Below, piece by piece: positions 28,465 through 37,095 of a stretch of 37,227 nt of DNA. Below the pieces are notes generated by a model. It was given only the letters and a program-made list of their open reading frames with translations, made no database searches and was not told the origin of the DNA. The position numbers were made by a program, and so were the translations under genes. Source of the stretch: Gammaproteobacteria bacterium. GTDB lineage: Bacteria > Pseudomonadota > Gammaproteobacteria > GRL18. Every line of letters starts with the position of its first letter. Position 1 is the stretch's first letter. The stretch covers positions 1 through 37,227 of the forward strand of contig JADGEK010000041.1 of the NCBI GenBank assembly GCA_016744395.1, read 5' to 3'.

Positions 28465-30432
28465 GTGTTTGAAAATTATAGCGACTCACAAGTTTATCTC
28501 GCCATCGTACTGGCACCTCTGATTGGTTCCATTATTGCGGGTGTTTTTAATGCCTATATCAGTCGAGCAGTAGCGCATACGGTTACAATTTTAGGCGTTG
28601 GCATTTCCTTCGTTCTGGCAGTATTTGTCTTTAAATACTTTGCTTTTGACGATGCACAAATTTATAACGAAACCGTTTATACCTGGCTTGTTAGTGATGG
28701 TATTCGTTTTGAAATCGGTTTCTTAGTTGATAACCTGACCTCTATGATGCTGGTCGTCGTCAGCTTTGTATCCTTGATGGTTCATCTCTATACTATTGGT
28801 TATATGAGCGATGATCCTGGCTACAAACGTTTCTTCAGTTACATCTCATTATTCACTTTTTCTATGTACATGCTGGTCATGTCTAACAACTTCTTGCAAC
28901 TCTTCTTTGGTTGGGAAGCAGTTGGCCTTGTTTCATATTTGTTAATTGGCTTTTATTACAAGAAAGAAAGTGCCATTTTTGCCAATATGAAAGCATTTCT
29001 GGTGAACAGAGTCGGTGACTTTGGTTTTATTCTAGGTATTGCGGGCGTCTTAATGGTTTTTAACACATTGGATTACGCGGAAGTATTTGCTGCTGCAAAC
29101 TCTCAGGCTAATTTAACAATAGAACTGATTCCAGGCGAGCAGTGGTCAATGATGACTGTCATCTGTATTCTTCTGTTTATTGGTGCAATGGGTAAATCAG
29201 CACAGGTACCATTACATGTTTGGTTACCAGACTCAATGGAAGGTCCGACACCTATTTCAGCATTGATTCATGCAGCGACCATGGTAACAGCAGGTATCTT
29301 TATGGTGACCAGAATGTCACCCTTATTTGAATTGTCAGAAACTGCATTATCATTTATTTTGGTTATCGGTGCTGTCACAGCATTGTTTATGGGCTTCTTG
29401 GGTATCATCCAAAATGATATTAAGCGAGTGGTAGCTTACTCAACTCTTTCACAACTTGGATATATGACCGTAGCACTGGGTGCATCGGCTTATTCAGCGG
29501 CTGTTTTCCATCTAATGACTCATGCATTCTTTAAAGCATTGCTGTTCTTAGCCGCTGGTTCCGTCATTATTGGCATGCATCATGTTCAGGATATTCGTCA
29601 GATGGGTGGCTTGAAGAAATACATGCCGATCACCTATTGGACATCACTTCTAGGTACACTTGCATTGATAGGTTTCCCTGGCTTCTCAGGATTCTATTCA
29701 AAGGACAGCATTATTGAAGCTGTTCATGCTTCAACGATTCCAGGTTCGACCTTTGCTTATTACGCCGTCTTAGCTGGCGTGTTTGTGACAGCATTGTACA
29801 GTTTAAGAATGTTTTTCATTGTTTTCCATGGTGAAGAAAGAATGGATCACCATACCAAGGAGCATTTAAAAGAGTCTCCATGGGTTGTGACTGTACCACT
29901 TGTTTTATTGGCTATTCCTTCAGTCATTATCGGCGGCATGACAATCACCAGTGTCTTATACGGTGACTACTTTGCCAATGTGGTTTTTGTCCAGCAGGCA
30001 CACGATGTCTTAGGGCATCTAGGAAAAAGTTATCATGGCCCATTATCTATGATTCTTCACGGTATTATGTCAGCACCATTTTTCTTAATGGCTGCAGGTA
30101 TTGCAACCGCCTGGTATTTATATATGAAGAACCCTGAACTTCCAGGCAAGATTAAAAACTCATTTGGACTGTTTTATGACATTCTGGATAATAAATATGG
30201 CTTTGATGCATTTAATGAAAAAGTCATTGCAGGTGGAACACGTGGTCTTGGTCATATTTTTTCAAAGTTTGGCGATATTATGATCATCGATGGCATCATT
30301 GTTAATGGTTCAGCCAAGAGCGTTGCATGGTTCTCATCTGTCATCAGACATGTACAGACAGGTTACTTATACCATTATGCATTTGTCATGATATTAGGAC
30401 TTATTGGTTTATTGGCACTGGTTGTTTATTAG
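28465..30432 (+). CDS. nuoL: NADH-quinone oxidoreductase subunit L
   Basis: NuoL is the distal antiporter-like proton pump of complex I, with the long lateral helix at its C-terminus. It has 655 residues and about 16 helices. FFGWEAVGLVSYLLIGFYY has the key Glu (about 151). MGKSAQVPLHVWLPDSMEGPTPISALIHAATMV-type sequence (seen as PLHVWLPDSMEGPTPISALI) holds the channel Lys/His residues. The start is a GTG at 28465, with GGGA upstream. A hairpin repeat follows its stop codon. Confidence 0.97.
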   Translation: MFENYSDSQVYLAIVLAPLIGSIIAGVFNAYISRAVAHTVTILGVGISFVLAVFVFKYFAFDDAQIYNETVYTWLVSDGIRFEIGFLVDNLTSMMLVVVSFVSLMVHLYTIGYMSDDPGYKRFFSYISLFTFSMYMLVMSNNFLQLFFGWEAVGLVSYLLIGFYYKKESAIFANMKAFLVNRVGDFGFILGIAGVLMVFNTLDYAEVFAAANSQANLTIELIPGEQWSMMTVICILLFIGAMGKSAQVPLHVWLPDSMEGPTPISALIHAATMVTAGIFMVTRMSPLFELSETALSFILVIGAVTALFMGFLGIIQNDIKRVVAYSTLSQLGYMTVALGASAYSAAVFHLMTHAFFKALLFLAAGSVIIGMHHVQDIRQMGGLKKYMPITYWTSLLGTLALIGFPGFSGFYSKDSIIEAVHASTIPGSTFAYYAVLAGVFVTALYSLRMFFIVFHGEERMDHHTKEHLKESPWVVTVPLVLLAIPSVIIGGMTITSVLYGDYFANVVFVQQAHDVLGHLGKSYHGPLSMILHGIMSAPFFLMAAGIATAWYLYMKNPELPGKIKNSFGLFYDILDNKYGFDAFNEKVIAGGTRGLGHIFSKFGDIMIIDGIIVNGSAKSVAWFSSVIRHVQTGYLYHYAFVMILGLIGLLALVVY

Positions 30433-30451
30433 AAAAAATTGATTTTCACCT

Positions 30452-30500
30452 CCCCTTTATAGCAAAAGGGGACTGAGGGGGTTGTTTCTTTATCCCCCAG
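30452..30500 (+). repeat. C/G-rich hairpin repeat, nuoL-nuoM spacer (copy B)
   Basis: CCCCTTT (30452-30458) pairs with AAAGGGG (30465-30471), and GGGGG (30477-30481) pairs with CCCCC (30494-30498). GGGGACTGAGGGGGTTG is shared with copies A and C. It lies inside the operon, so strong termination here would cut off nuoM and nuoN. A role in RNA stability, or a neutral insertion, is more likely. Confidence 0.6.
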
Positions 30501-30569
30501 ACTGCTATTTAAGCAGAGTTTAGTAAGAATTTCGTAAATAAAGATTTTAGGATAAAAGGTATTTAATTC

Positions 30570-32111
30570 ATGTTTTCAAATTTGCCGTTATTAAGTCTGG
30601 TGATTTGGACTCCCATCATTGGTGGGATGCTGGTGCTGGCAACTGGAAGTAAAAACAGCATTGAAGCAAAAGTGCTCGCATTACTAGTTTCTTTAGCAAC
30701 ATTAGCACTGTCCATTCCACTGTATACACAATTTGATGCCAGTCTGGCCAGCATGCAATTTGAAGAATTGATGCCATGGATCAGTAGCTTTCACATTAAC
30801 TATCATGTGGGGGTTGATGGTATTTCAATGCCATTAATTTTGTTGACTACCTTTATGACAGTGATTGTTATTATTGCGGGTTGGGAAGTGATTACCTATA
30901 AAGTGGCACAGTATATGGCTGCTTTCTTAATTCTTGAAGGCTTGATGATTGGTACTTTCGCTGCCATGGATGCCATGTTGTTTTATGTCTTTTGGGAAGC
31001 ACTATTGATCCCAATGTTTGTTGTCATTGGTATTTGGGGTGGTCCTAACCGTGTTTATGCAACGATTAAGTTTTTCTTATACACCTTCCTGGGTTCAGTC
31101 TTTATGCTGATATCACTACTGTATATGTATATGCATGCTGCTGAGCTTAATGGTGCAGGCACATTCAATATCCAGGAATTACAAAAATTACCTTTGGAAT
31201 TAACACCACAGATATTGATTTTCTTATCCTTCTTACTGGCCTTTGCAGTAAAAGTACCCATGTGGCCAGTACACACCTGGCTACCAGATGCACACGTTGA
31301 AGCACCCACTGGAGGTTCTGTAATTCTGGCTGCTATTATGCTGAAATTGGGTGGCTATGGTTTCTTACGCTTTAGCTTACCTATCACACCTGATGCCAGT
31401 ATGACACTGGATTGGCTGGTGATACTCTTATCATTAATTGCTATTGTTTATATCGGTTTTGTGGCGCTGGTTCAAGCTGATATGAAGAAATTGATTGCTT
31501 ATTCTTCAATTTCACACATGGGATTTGTCACCTTGGGTTTCTTCTTAATGTGGAAGATCACTGAAAATACAGGTTCGGCTTCGGGCATTGTTTTAGGTCT
31601 TGAAGGTGGCATGGTACAAATGATTTCACATGGTTTCATTTCAGGTGCAATGTTCCTCAGTGTCGGCGTTCTCTATGACAGAATGCATTCACGTATGATT
31701 AAAGACTATGGCGGTGTTGTGAATACAATGCCTGCTTTTGCAACCTTTGCTGTTTTCTTTGCTATGGCTAATGCGGGTCTTCCAGGTACATCAGGTTTCG
31801 TAGGTGAGTTCATGGTGATTATGGCTGCCTTCAAAGCCAATTTCTGTTATGCCTTCTTAGCGGCCATTACTTTGATTCTTGGTGCCGCTTATACCTTATG
31901 GATGATTAAACGAGTTGTCTTTGGGCCAATTGCCAATGAAAATGTTGAAAACCTTGAAGACATGAATGGGCGTGAATTCTTTATGATGCTGGTGTTGGCA
32001 ATTGCTGTTTTGGTTGTTGGTCTTTATCCAGCACCTTTACTGGAAGTAATGCATGCATCAATTGACAATTTAGTACTTCAAATGGGCACTAAGATACCAG
32101 CACTACCCTGA
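30570..32111 (+). CDS. nuoM: NADH-quinone oxidoreductase subunit M
   Basis: NuoM is an antiporter-like proton-pumping subunit. It has 513 residues and about 14 helices. FYVFWEALLIPMFVVIG holds the essential Glu (about 143). VKVPMWPVHTWLPDAHVEAPTGGSV-type sequence (seen as PVHTWLPDAHVEAPTGGSV) forms the channel. SSISHMGFVTLG and GLPGTSGFVGEF are also conserved. No defects are seen. Confidence 0.97.
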   Translation: MFSNLPLLSLVIWTPIIGGMLVLATGSKNSIEAKVLALLVSLATLALSIPLYTQFDASLASMQFEELMPWISSFHINYHVGVDGISMPLILLTTFMTVIVIIAGWEVITYKVAQYMAAFLILEGLMIGTFAAMDAMLFYVFWEALLIPMFVVIGIWGGPNRVYATIKFFLYTFLGSVFMLISLLYMYMHAAELNGAGTFNIQELQKLPLELTPQILIFLSFLLAFAVKVPMWPVHTWLPDAHVEAPTGGSVILAAIMLKLGGYGFLRFSLPITPDASMTLDWLVILLSLIAIVYIGFVALVQADMKKLIAYSSISHMGFVTLGFFLMWKITENTGSASGIVLGLEGGMVQMISHGFISGAMFLSVGVLYDRMHSRMIKDYGGVVNTMPAFATFAVFFAMANAGLPGTSGFVGEFMVIMAAFKANFCYAFLAAITLILGAAYTLWMIKRVVFGPIANENVENLEDMNGREFFMMLVLAIAVLVVGLYPAPLLEVMHASIDNLVLQMGTKIPALP

Positions 32112-32193
32112 AACGATACAGAAATTTAAAGACTTAGATGGGATTAATTTTATCTAAGCGACCTAAAGTTAATAGGACTAGAGTAAGAATACT

Positions 32194-33624
32194 ATGAATT
32201 TTGTAACACCCGATTTTATGCCAGTAATGCCAGAAATCTTTTTACTATCGATGGTTTGTATCATTATGATCATTGACTTGTTTGTAAAAGATGAAAGTAG
32301 AGGTGCTACCTACGTCCTGTCTTTGATTGCTTTAATTACGACTGCGTTTTTATCGTTCTCTAATTTCTCTGACCAGAGTATTTCGACATTTAATGGCTCT
32401 TTTATCCTTGACCCAATGGCGAGTATCCTAAAAATAACGATCTGTATTGTCGTCGTTGGTGTTTTTATCTACGCAAAAGATTACTTGAAAGACCGCAATA
32501 TGTATAAAGGTGAATACTTCACTCTGGGACTGTTTGGTGTGTTAGGTATGATGGTCATGGTTTCTGCAGGAAATTTCCTGACCGTTTATCTTGGTTTAGA
32601 GTTACTCTCTTTATCTATGTACGCAATGATTGCCATGCAGCGTGATTCTATTGTTGCTTCAGAAGCAGCAATGAAATACTTCATTCTGGGTGCCATTGCA
32701 TCAGGTATGCTCCTTTATGGTATGTCCATGGTTTATGGTGTAACTGGTTCACTGGATTTGGCAACAATCAATAAAGCCGTTTCAGGTGCCGATCGTGTCG
32801 TAATGAGCTTTGGTCTGGTCTTCATTATTCTGGGAGTGGCGTTCAAACTGGGAGCAGTTCCTTTTCATATGTGGATGCCAGATGTGTATCACGGTTCACC
32901 CACATCAGTGACTTTATACATTGCCAGTGCGCCTAAAATTGCTGCATTTGCAATGATGTATCGCTTATTAGTTGATGGCTTGTCTGGGATGCATGCTGAC
33001 TGGCAAATGATTTTAATCATCCTTTCAGTACTCTCAATGGTCTTTGGTAATATTATTGCCATTGCCCAAACCAACATAAAAAGAATGTTGGCTTATTCAA
33101 CGATTTCTCATGTTGGTTTTATCATCATGGGTGTTGTAACGGGAACTCAAGCAGGCTATGGTGCAGCAATGTTCTATGCCATAGTTTATGCCATCATGAG
33201 TGTCGGTGCATTCGGTATGATTGTTTTACTAAGCCGTGCAGGATTTGAAGCTGAAAACCTGGAAGATTTTAAAGGACTCAATCAAAAAAGTCCCTGGTTT
33301 GCTCTTGTTATGATGGCTATCATGTTTTCTATGGCTGGTGTTCCTCCATTTCTTGGTTTTTGGGCAAAACTTGCAGTCTTACAAGAAGCAGTGAATAGCG
33401 GATTAATCTGGTTTGCTGTCGTTGGTGTTGTGACTTCAGTAATTGGTGCCTTTTATTATTTAAGAGTGATTAAAATGGTTTATTTTGATAAGCCTGTTGA
33501 TGAGACACCTCTACAAGCCAGCATGGACATCCGTTTGACTCTGAGCATCAACGGTCTTGCCATTCTCGCCATAGGTCTATATCCAACAGCCCTAATTACA
33601 CTATGCATGAGCACATTCGCTTAA
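32194..33624 (+). CDS. nuoN: NADH-quinone oxidoreductase subunit N
   Basis: NuoN is the third antiporter-like subunit, nearest the peripheral arm. It has 476 residues and about 14 helices. VYLGLELLSLSMYAM carries the conserved Glu (about 136). FKLGAVPFHMWMPDVYHGSPTSV and STISHVGFIIMG are typical. It is the last structural nuo gene; all 14 (A-N) are present in order. Confidence 0.97.
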   Translation: MNFVTPDFMPVMPEIFLLSMVCIIMIIDLFVKDESRGATYVLSLIALITTAFLSFSNFSDQSISTFNGSFILDPMASILKITICIVVVGVFIYAKDYLKDRNMYKGEYFTLGLFGVLGMMVMVSAGNFLTVYLGLELLSLSMYAMIAMQRDSIVASEAAMKYFILGAIASGMLLYGMSMVYGVTGSLDLATINKAVSGADRVVMSFGLVFIILGVAFKLGAVPFHMWMPDVYHGSPTSVTLYIASAPKIAAFAMMYRLLVDGLSGMHADWQMILIILSVLSMVFGNIIAIAQTNIKRMLAYSTISHVGFIIMGVVTGTQAGYGAAMFYAIVYAIMSVGAFGMIVLLSRAGFEAENLEDFKGLNQKSPWFALVMMAIMFSMAGVPPFLGFWAKLAVLQEAVNSGLIWFAVVGVVTSVIGAFYYLRVIKMVYFDKPVDETPLQASMDIRLTLSINGLAILAIGLYPTALITLCMSTFA

Positions 33625-33640
33625 TCACCTATTAAAAATT

Positions 33641-33697
33641 TCCCCCGACTTGCTTTTGGCTTTTATTTCTCCCTTCATTAGAAGGGGGATTGAGGGG
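33641..33697 (+). repeat. C/G-rich hairpin repeat after nuoN (copy C)
   Basis: CCCTTC (33671-33676) pairs with GAAGGG (33681-33686) around ATTA. CCCCC (33642-33646) can pair with the GGGG at 33694-33697. GGGGGATTGAGGGG is shared with copies A and B. It lies between nuoN and the DUF2818 gene. Confidence 0.6.
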
Positions 33698-33717
33698 TAG
33701 CAAACAATGAGCCAATT

Positions 33718-34053
33718 ATGACAACTCCAATAGCAGTCCTAATCCTTTTCATCGTGACAATAATAGCCGCCAACATTCCATTCCTAACAGACAAAGTATT
33801 TCTTGTTCTAAAAGCAGACAGTAAGAAAAGCTTCTGGATGCGTTTCACCGAATGGTTTATTCTATACATCATCGTCATGGCCATTGCCATAGGTCTTGAA
33901 ACAAAAATTCATGGTGCCGCTTATGCAAAGGTTTGGGAGGTCTGGAATTTTGCGCAAAATTGGGAGTTCTATGCGATAACGCTTTGTTTATTTACTGTTT
34001 TTGCATTGCCAGGTTTTATCTATCACTATGACCTTAAGAAGCATTTAAAATAA
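33718..34053 (+). CDS. DUF2818 family membrane protein
   Basis: This 111-residue protein has about three membrane helices (AVLILFIVTIIAANIPFL, WFILYIIVMAIAIGL and FYAITLCLFTVFALPGFIYHY). It matches the DUF2818 pattern NIPFL...KSFWMRFTEW...YAITLCLF.PGF. It follows nuoN directly, the usual place for this family in beta- and some gammaproteobacteria, so it may assist complex I assembly or function; that is inference from context. The ATG at 33718 is preceded by a tiny four-codon ORF (33707-33721) that ends in an ATGA overlap. Confidence 0.88.
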   Translation: MTTPIAVLILFIVTIIAANIPFLTDKVFLVLKADSKKSFWMRFTEWFILYIIVMAIAIGLETKIHGAAYAKVWEVWNFAQNWEFYAITLCLFTVFALPGFIYHYDLKKHLK

Positions 34054-34077
34054 TATTACCTTTTTATGAAATAGCAC

Positions 34078-34105
34078 TTGCATAACAAAGAAAAGGCAGT
34101 ATAAT
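34078..34105 (+). promoter_or_regulatory. Promoter of tRNA-fMet
   Basis: The -10 is a perfect TATAAT (34100-34105). The -35 TTGCAT (34078-34083) lies 16 bases upstream and matches TTG only. Transcription would start about 7 bases before the tRNA, at 34112 or so. Confidence 0.65.
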
Positions 34106-34118
34106 ACGCTTCATCAGT

Positions 34119-34247
<129 letters not shown>

Positions 34248-34255
<8 letters not shown>

Positions 34256-35345
34256 TGGAAACTGCTCTCAAGAGAGTCAGTGCGGGAGATTTGCGGGAGT
34301 TATCTTCCACAATTTTTGCAACAGCATCAATCAATTCCTGAATTTCAGCAGCTGAATAATGTGTTGTAATATCTCCGGTTTTATGCCCCAGTAAAGCTGA
34401 ACGTGTTTCTTTCGAAACTCCCGCTGCTCTGAGTCTACGTCCAAACGTATGGCGAAGATCATGCACTCTAAGATTATAAAATCCCCAGGGTGCTAAATCC
34501 TTCATTTCTAACTCATATTGCTTTGCAGCTTTGATTCGAGCAGTTTTCCAGCCTGAATTCTATATCTTCTCCAATGGTTTCTGTATCTTATGGCCTTTTC
34601 GACCATTCAAATACGTAAATACTCTGGATGGATGATATCCTCTCTGGCTGTTAATGACTGACATAGCTACTGAGTTAAGCACAACAACGCGTTCCTCATT
34701 ATTTTTTGTAAGCCAATCTGGTAAAACAAAAACAGAGGTATTTAATTCAGGTATTACGATTTCCCAATCCCACCTCAACTGACAGACTTCCTGCTCTCTA
34801 CATCCCGTATTCTGAGCAAACAATACGGGTTCAATCAGATGATCGGGCAGTTGCTGGATTAAAAACTTTTGTTCTGCCCAGATGATTGGGTATGGTTTTC
34901 GTGCATCTTTCCAGTCAACATTTTCTATTACTGGGATCCCTGAAATCCACGTTTTACCAGTTAATTCATCCCTCCATTTTGTTGCCGCTTTCTTTAAAAT
35001 GCGACGTGTTAACTCCAAACCATTATTGACTGTTTTTGATTTTCTGTTTCTTGTACGTAAATCTTCAATGTATGCCTGCATGGTTCCGTCATGAATGCTC
35101 GCTAATGCTAAATCACCAATAAAAGGGATTAACCCTTTAATACGACTGACATCATCAGGAATAGATTTGTTATTCATGTTTTCTTTTAAATACCGTGCAG
35201 CGCCTTCAGAAAAGGTATGATCAGGTCTGATACCATAAATAACGGCTGATCGAACTTCACTTATTCGCAATGTCAGGTATTTTTCCGCTTCTTGGAGGCT
35301 GCTTGAGCCAGTAGACTCGGCAATTCGCACGCCGTTGACTCTTTA
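34248..35345 (-). pseudogene. Tyrosine recombinase (phage-type integrase), broken
   Basis: The frame runs on the minus strand in two pieces. Piece 1 (35330-34560, GTG start) carries the SAM-like DNA-binding domain and the first catalytic Arg in NTGCREQEVCQLRW. Piece 2 (from 34559 on) carries VHDLRHTFGRRLRAAGV (HxxR), LLGH and the nucleophile in ITTHYSA. They are in the same frame, separated by a single TAG at 34560-34562, so the C-terminal box is cut off by a nonsense codon. The N-terminus is also missing: the frame opens at RVNGVRIAESTG after a TAA, where relatives have another 20 or so residues. Catalytic residues R, K, H, R, H and Y are all still visible. It sits next to attL, its expected place. 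Confidence 0.85.
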
Positions 35346-35486
35346 TTTATATTCAAAACAATGTAAGTATGAATACACCTATTTTAATGGCATATAAATA
35401 CTGAAAGTTAGGCCAGACGAGAGGCGTGACTAATTTAGTTTAAGCTGAAACATACTGAATGGATAAAGTTAGCTTATTGTTTTTTC

Positions 35487-35526
35487 GTGACACAATGATT
35501 TATTTATATTAACATATAAGTTAATA
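35487..35526 (+). promoter_or_regulatory. Promoter and palindromic operator of the toxin operon
   Basis: A -35 GTGACA (35487-35492) and a -10 TAACAT (35510-35515) have 17-base spacing. The -10 lies inside a perfect inverted repeat, TATTAAC-N6-GTTAATA (35507-35526), that ends 2 bases before the first ATG. Binding of the XRE antitoxin here would block the polymerase, matching the autoregulation usual for HigA-type systems; the binding itself is inferred. Confidence 0.5.
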
Positions 35527-35528
35527 CT

Positions 35529-35954
35529 ATGAAGTTAATAAACTTGGAAAGATCTCGCTTTAGTGTTCATGCCATCATTGAGGTTAGCGGTGAGAATGGC
35601 GAGACCGTGCCTGTATTAGATTTTTTACACGAGAAGTTAGAGGATAAGAAATTCAAAGGCTCAGCGGATGGGTATGCAGCTTTATTTCAGCGGTATGCTG
35701 AGAAGGGGCGACAAGGGTTAACTACAAATATGTTTCATGAGGCAAATAAACAAGAGAAAATTTGGGAATTTATAAAAGGACGATTGCGAATCTATTGTTT
35801 TATTGACCCTGATGGAAACGCAGTAATACTTACTCATGGAGTGGTAAAAAAGTCACAGAAAGCTCAAAAGTCGGATATTAATGCAGCCAAACGAAAACGT
35901 GATGAATATTTGAAGGCTAAGGCTGAAAACAAATTAGAAATAACTGAGGAGTAA
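35529..35954 (+). CDS. HigB/Gp49-like toxin of a toxin-antitoxin-chaperone module
   Basis: The protein has 141 residues. Its second half has the Gp49-like/HigB pattern of the RelE superfamily: IWEFIKGRLRIYCFI (78-92), then VILTHGVVKKSQK (99-111) and an ending helix INAAKRKRDEYL (117-128). Relatives are ribosome-dependent mRNA endoribonucleases that stop translation; Arg85, Arg87, His103, Lys107 and Lys108 fall where such toxins carry basic active-site residues. The first 70 residues are longer than in short HigB proteins and less familiar. Toxin first, antitoxin second is the HigBA order. The antitoxin ATG follows after 2 bases. Translation probably starts close to the 5' end, as no SD is visible. 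Confidence 0.75.
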   Translation: MKLINLERSRFSVHAIIEVSGENGETVPVLDFLHEKLEDKKFKGSADGYAALFQRYAEKGRQGLTTNMFHEANKQEKIWEFIKGRLRIYCFIDPDGNAVILTHGVVKKSQKAQKSDINAAKRKRDEYLKAKAENKLEITEE

Positions 35955-35956
35955 CC

Positions 35957-36340
35957 ATGGACGTTAAATCTGCAAAGCAGTGGTATAAAAGTTTAAGTGA
36001 AACTCCAGAATTTCATGCTGAAGAGTTGAAGCTGGATTTTGCCAATAGTATTGAAAAAATGATGACTAGGAGGGATGTTAATAAGGCCGAACTTGCTCGG
36101 CGTATTTCATCTTCTCCTGCCTATATCTCAAAGCTATTAAGTGGTGACGCGAATGTAACCATCGAAACAATGGCCAAATTAACTGAATCTATCGATTGCA
36201 TAGTTCACATTAAGGTTTTTTCAAAAAGCAGCAATGTAAGATGGTTTGAGACAATTGAAGGCAGTAATAAAAATCAAAAAGATGCAAAAGTGGCTGCACA
36301 GTATTGGCAACGCAGCAAGGGGCAATTAACGCATGGCTGA
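35957..36340 (+). CDS. XRE-family antitoxin (HigA-like) with extended C-terminal tail
   Basis: The product has 127 residues. The HTH is at about 41-85: NKAELARRISSSPAYISKLL-type sequence (43-61) with the following GDANVTIETMAKL. This DNA-binding domain should neutralise the toxin and repress the operon. A tail of about 40 residues (88-127), with Trp96 and Trp117, is extra to a plain HigA. In TAC systems such a tail is the chaperone-addiction segment that makes the antitoxin depend on its SecB-like partner. The SD GAGGAG (35946-35951) stands just before the ATG. The last 8 bases overlap the chaperone gene. Confidence 0.85.
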   Translation: MDVKSAKQWYKSLSETPEFHAEELKLDFANSIEKMMTRRDVNKAELARRISSSPAYISKLLSGDANVTIETMAKLTESIDCIVHIKVFSKSSNVRWFETIEGSNKNQKDAKVAAQYWQRSKGQLTHG

Positions 36341-36773
36341 ACAACAACTACAACCAGTTAGGTTGGTTCGGTATTTTTTTCCAGTGCAAACGGTTGTTGC
36401 TAATCCTGAGCACAAATCGGATAAGCCTAAAGAAATACACACAAAGTTTTCGTCTAACTTTAATCAAGCTGATGACGCTCCTGATTCATATATGGCTGAA
36501 GTGAAGTTATCTCTTGATGAAGACAAGAGTGTCAATCCAACCTATTTTTTTGAGATTTCTGCATTTGGATTTTTTGAAGTGGTTGAAGACCTTGATAGTG
36601 ATATGGCGAAAGCGCTGGCTTACACAAACGCGTCTCAAATTTTAATTGGCTCTCTAAGAGAGCACTTGGCGCTACTGACATCGCGAGGACCTTGGGATAT
36701 GATTTTACAAGACATTGTATCTATTAGCGTGAAACCTCAAATACCAAAAGAAACTGAGGCTCATTCTGATTAA
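36333..36773 (+). CDS. SecB-like chaperone of the toxin-antitoxin-chaperone module
   Basis: The product has 146 residues (E. coli SecB has 155). It follows the SecB layout: an N-terminal strand LVRYFFPVQTVVAN, then YMAEVKLSLDEDKS, FFEISAFGFFEVVEDL, and a C-terminal helix region IGSLREHLALLTSRGPWDMILQDIVSISV that parallels the YARECITSMVSRGTF part of SecB. It resembles the SecB-like chaperones of TAC modules (M. tuberculosis Rv1957 type) rather than the housekeeping SecB, given its position after a HigBA pair. It should bind the antitoxin tail and keep it folded. The ATG lies inside the antitoxin gene (ATGGCTGA, 8-base overlap), so the two are coupled. Confidence 0.75.
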   Translation: MAEQQLQPVRLVRYFFPVQTVVANPEHKSDKPKEIHTKFSSNFNQADDAPDSYMAEVKLSLDEDKSVNPTYFFEISAFGFFEVVEDLDSDMAKALAYTNASQILIGSLREHLALLTSRGPWDMILQDIVSISVKPQIPKETEAHSD

Positions 36774-36841
36774 TATTGTAATCATGCTTTGTTGCTGTAC
36801 TCTGAAAGTTTAAGAAATAATCAAAATTTGTTTTTTTAAAG

Positions 36842-36865
36842 AAAGCCACCTTCGGGTGGTTTTTT
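36842..36865 (+). terminator. Intrinsic terminator of the TAC operon
   Basis: The 9-bp stem (AAAGCCACC with GGTGGTTTT) has the very stable TTCG tetraloop, and the T-run TTTTTT follows. It lies 70 bases after the chaperone stop codon. Confidence 0.88.
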
Positions 36866-37095
36866 ATGGACGTCTGCTTATGCTGATGAACAGCCTTTTA
36901 CACATAAATACAGTATGACTCCAATCACCACGAAGCTGTCGTTCGATAGTGAATTTCTGACTGTCCGCTCTGTCACTAAATCAATCATATCTAAATATCT
37001 ATATCTCAGAGAATCATCTAATTAGTTTAAAGTAGATTTAAATAGGTTTAAATAACGAGAGTGCTGCTTAAGTTGTTGTAATTAAAAGAAAAAAT
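36866..37095. other. Non-coding right end of the island
   Basis: No supported ORF is seen in these 230 bases. The only pattern is three TTTAAA boxes at about 10-base spacing (37026-37055), close to attR. Confidence 0.5.

Noticed and set aside
34560..34562. TAG in the integrase read as a sense codon
   Set aside because: No other gene in the window shows in-frame TAG codons, and the N-terminal loss already marks the gene as decaying.
36304..36504. A separate plus-strand ORF across the antitoxin-chaperone junction
   Set aside because: It overlaps the chaperone gene in another frame, has no SD, and its sequence resembles no family; the SecB-like frame is far better supported.
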